Part shown: positions 6,462-7,157 of the stretch, piece by piece
Layout of the letters: every line of letters starts with the position of its first letter
Position numbering within the stretch: the first letter of the stretch is position 1
Origin: Hadesarchaea archaeon
GTDB lineage: Archaea; Hadarchaeota; Hadarchaeia; Hadarchaeales; Hadarchaeaceae
DNA: 7,157 nucleotides
Reading direction: 5' to 3'
Assembly (NCBI GenBank): GCA_029880065.1
Contig: JAOUPD010000058.1
Span: forward strand, 1-7,157
Position numbers and translations under genes: made by a program
The notes under the pieces: generated by a model
Databases searched by the model: none
Seen by the model: only the letters and a program-made list of their open reading frames with translations
What the model was told of the DNA's origin: nothing

Positions 6462-7157
6462 CGCGAACGCCTCTTAGCCTCCTTCAATAACTTTACCTCT
6501 GCTTTTGTAATTGCTCGCCTTCGGGTGCGCGTAATCTTTGCACGGTATTTTGCTTCGCGCTTCAATAACTTAAGTTGATTTTTAACAACTTTTGGCGCGG
6601 GACCACCGGGAAGCTCCCGGGCAGCGATGCATTTATCGAGGTCGAGAGCTTCTCTCAGCTCCTCGGGCGTTAGTTGAACCTCTTTGTCGAGAACTTCCTT
6701 CGACGCTGCTTGCAGATTTTCTATTTTCAGCTCTCCTGGAGCTCGGCCCTCCTTGGTTGCGCGGGCAATCAGCCTTCCAACGATTGCGTGGGCATCCCTG
6801 AAGGCCAACCCCTTCCACACGAGCGCATCGGCAAGTTCGGTCGCGGTCGCGAATCCCCCTTCAGCCCGCCTGCGCATTAGCTCTCGATTCGGCTCGACCG
6901 CGCTGATTAGTTTCGCCATCACTTCCGCACCATTCCTCACCTCGTCGACGGAGTTCCACAGCGAGGGGGTCAGATCCTGAAGGTCGATGTTGTAAGATTG
7001 GGGGATGGCCTTCATCACCGCAAAGGCCCCTGAGAGGTTCCCGAAGACGCGTCCAGCCTTCGCGCGCGCAAGTTCGGCCACGACTGGGTTCTTCTTCTGA
7101 GGCATGATGCTGCTTGTCGCCGCGAATTCCTCGGGTAATTCGACGAAGTTGAATTCA
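6458..7157 (-). CDS. argH: Argininosuccinate lyase, C-terminal part (5' end outside the window)
   Basis: This enzyme cleaves argininosuccinate to arginine and fumarate, the last pathway step. About 232 residues are visible, roughly the second half of a protein usually around 460-490 long. The reading frame is open to the window edge and begins EFNFVELPEEFAA. The fumarase/aspartase signature TSSIMPQKKNP, with the mobile catalytic-serine loop, is at 7072-7117, so the ATG at 7105 is internal and not a start. SYNIDLQDLTPSLW and GGFATATELADALVWKGLAFRDAHAIVG are further family landmarks. After the usual GGPAP near the end, the chain runs on for 47 mostly basic residues with a repeated KLLK motif, longer than I expect. 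It overlaps argC by ATGA. The promoter of the operon must lie upstream, outside this window. Confidence 0.95.
   Translation of the reverse strand, partial: EFNFVELPEEFAATSSIMPQKKNPVVAELARAKAGRVFGNLSGAFAVMKAIPQSYNIDLQDLTPSLWNSVDEVRNGAEVMAKLISAVEPNRELMRRRAEGGFATATELADALVWKGLAFRDAHAIVGRLIARATKEGRAPGELKIENLQAASKEVLDKEVQLTPEELREALDLDKCIAARELPGGPAPKVVKNQLKLLKREAKYRAKITRTRRRAITKAEVKLLKEAKRRSR
6482..6571 (-). repeat. 12-base direct repeat inside the 3' end of argH
   Basis: CTTCAATAACTT (plus strand) occurs at 6482-6493 and again at 6560-6571, exactly 78 bases (26 codons) apart and in the same reading frame. It encodes the KLLK core of two similar lysine-rich stretches in the ArgH tail: QLKLLKREAKYRAK and EVKLLKEAKRRSR. 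This may be a remnant of a duplication or may reflect a favoured helical pattern. Confidence 0.5.

Noticed and set aside
6458..7105. Treating ATG 7105 as the start of a short ArgH
   Set aside because: That Met is inside the TSSIMPQKKNP active-site signature, and 17 further in-frame codons with family character continue to the window edge. The gene is cut by the window rather than shortened.
1..7157. tRNA, rRNA, CRISPR array, insertion sequence or defence genes
   Set aside because: I saw no cloverleaf-like sequence, regularly spaced repeats, transposase or terminal inverted repeats on either strand. Nearly all the DNA is explained by metabolic genes.

Overview
This window is most likely archaeal chromosome. 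It carries most of an arginine biosynthesis operon, which runs leftward on the minus strand, plus the edge of a separate transcription unit. Three things suggest an archaeon. The promoters in the left 180 bases look like TATA elements about 25-30 bases upstream of start codons with no room for a leader. The best internal ribosome site contains GGTGA. The argininosuccinate lyase has TSSIMPQKKNP and SYNIDLQDLTPSLW, which I associate with archaeal ArgH. A bacterium cannot be excluded, because argCJBDF-type clusters also occur there, and I cannot name a lineage.

Layout. Bases 1-99 (minus) hold the first 33 codons of an unrecognised gene that leaves the window. Bases 100-178 look like a compact divergent promoter region. 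Bases 179-979 (plus) encode a HAD-superfamily hydrolase from a GTG start. Bases 980-1076 are a convergent spacer. From 7157 down to 1077 the minus strand carries, in transcription order, argH (3' part only), argC, argJ, argB, argD and argF. The argH/argC, argB/argD and argD/argF junctions overlap or abut. AT-rich gaps of 77 and 53 bases precede argJ and argB.

Together these genes give the cyclic acetylated route. ArgJ makes N-acetylglutamate by moving the acetyl group from N-acetylornithine, releasing ornithine. ArgB phosphorylates N-acetylglutamate, ArgC reduces the phosphate to the semialdehyde, and ArgD transaminates that to N-acetylornithine. ArgF turns ornithine into citrulline, and ArgH splits argininosuccinate into arginine and fumarate. 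Argininosuccinate synthase (argG) is not in the window, and no LysW-type carrier protein is seen.

The main points for a second look are the paired, apparently leaderless divergent promoters with a previously uncalled gene start; a two-residue insertion next to the predicted self-cleavage site of ArgJ; and a basic, internally repeated C-terminal tail on ArgH.
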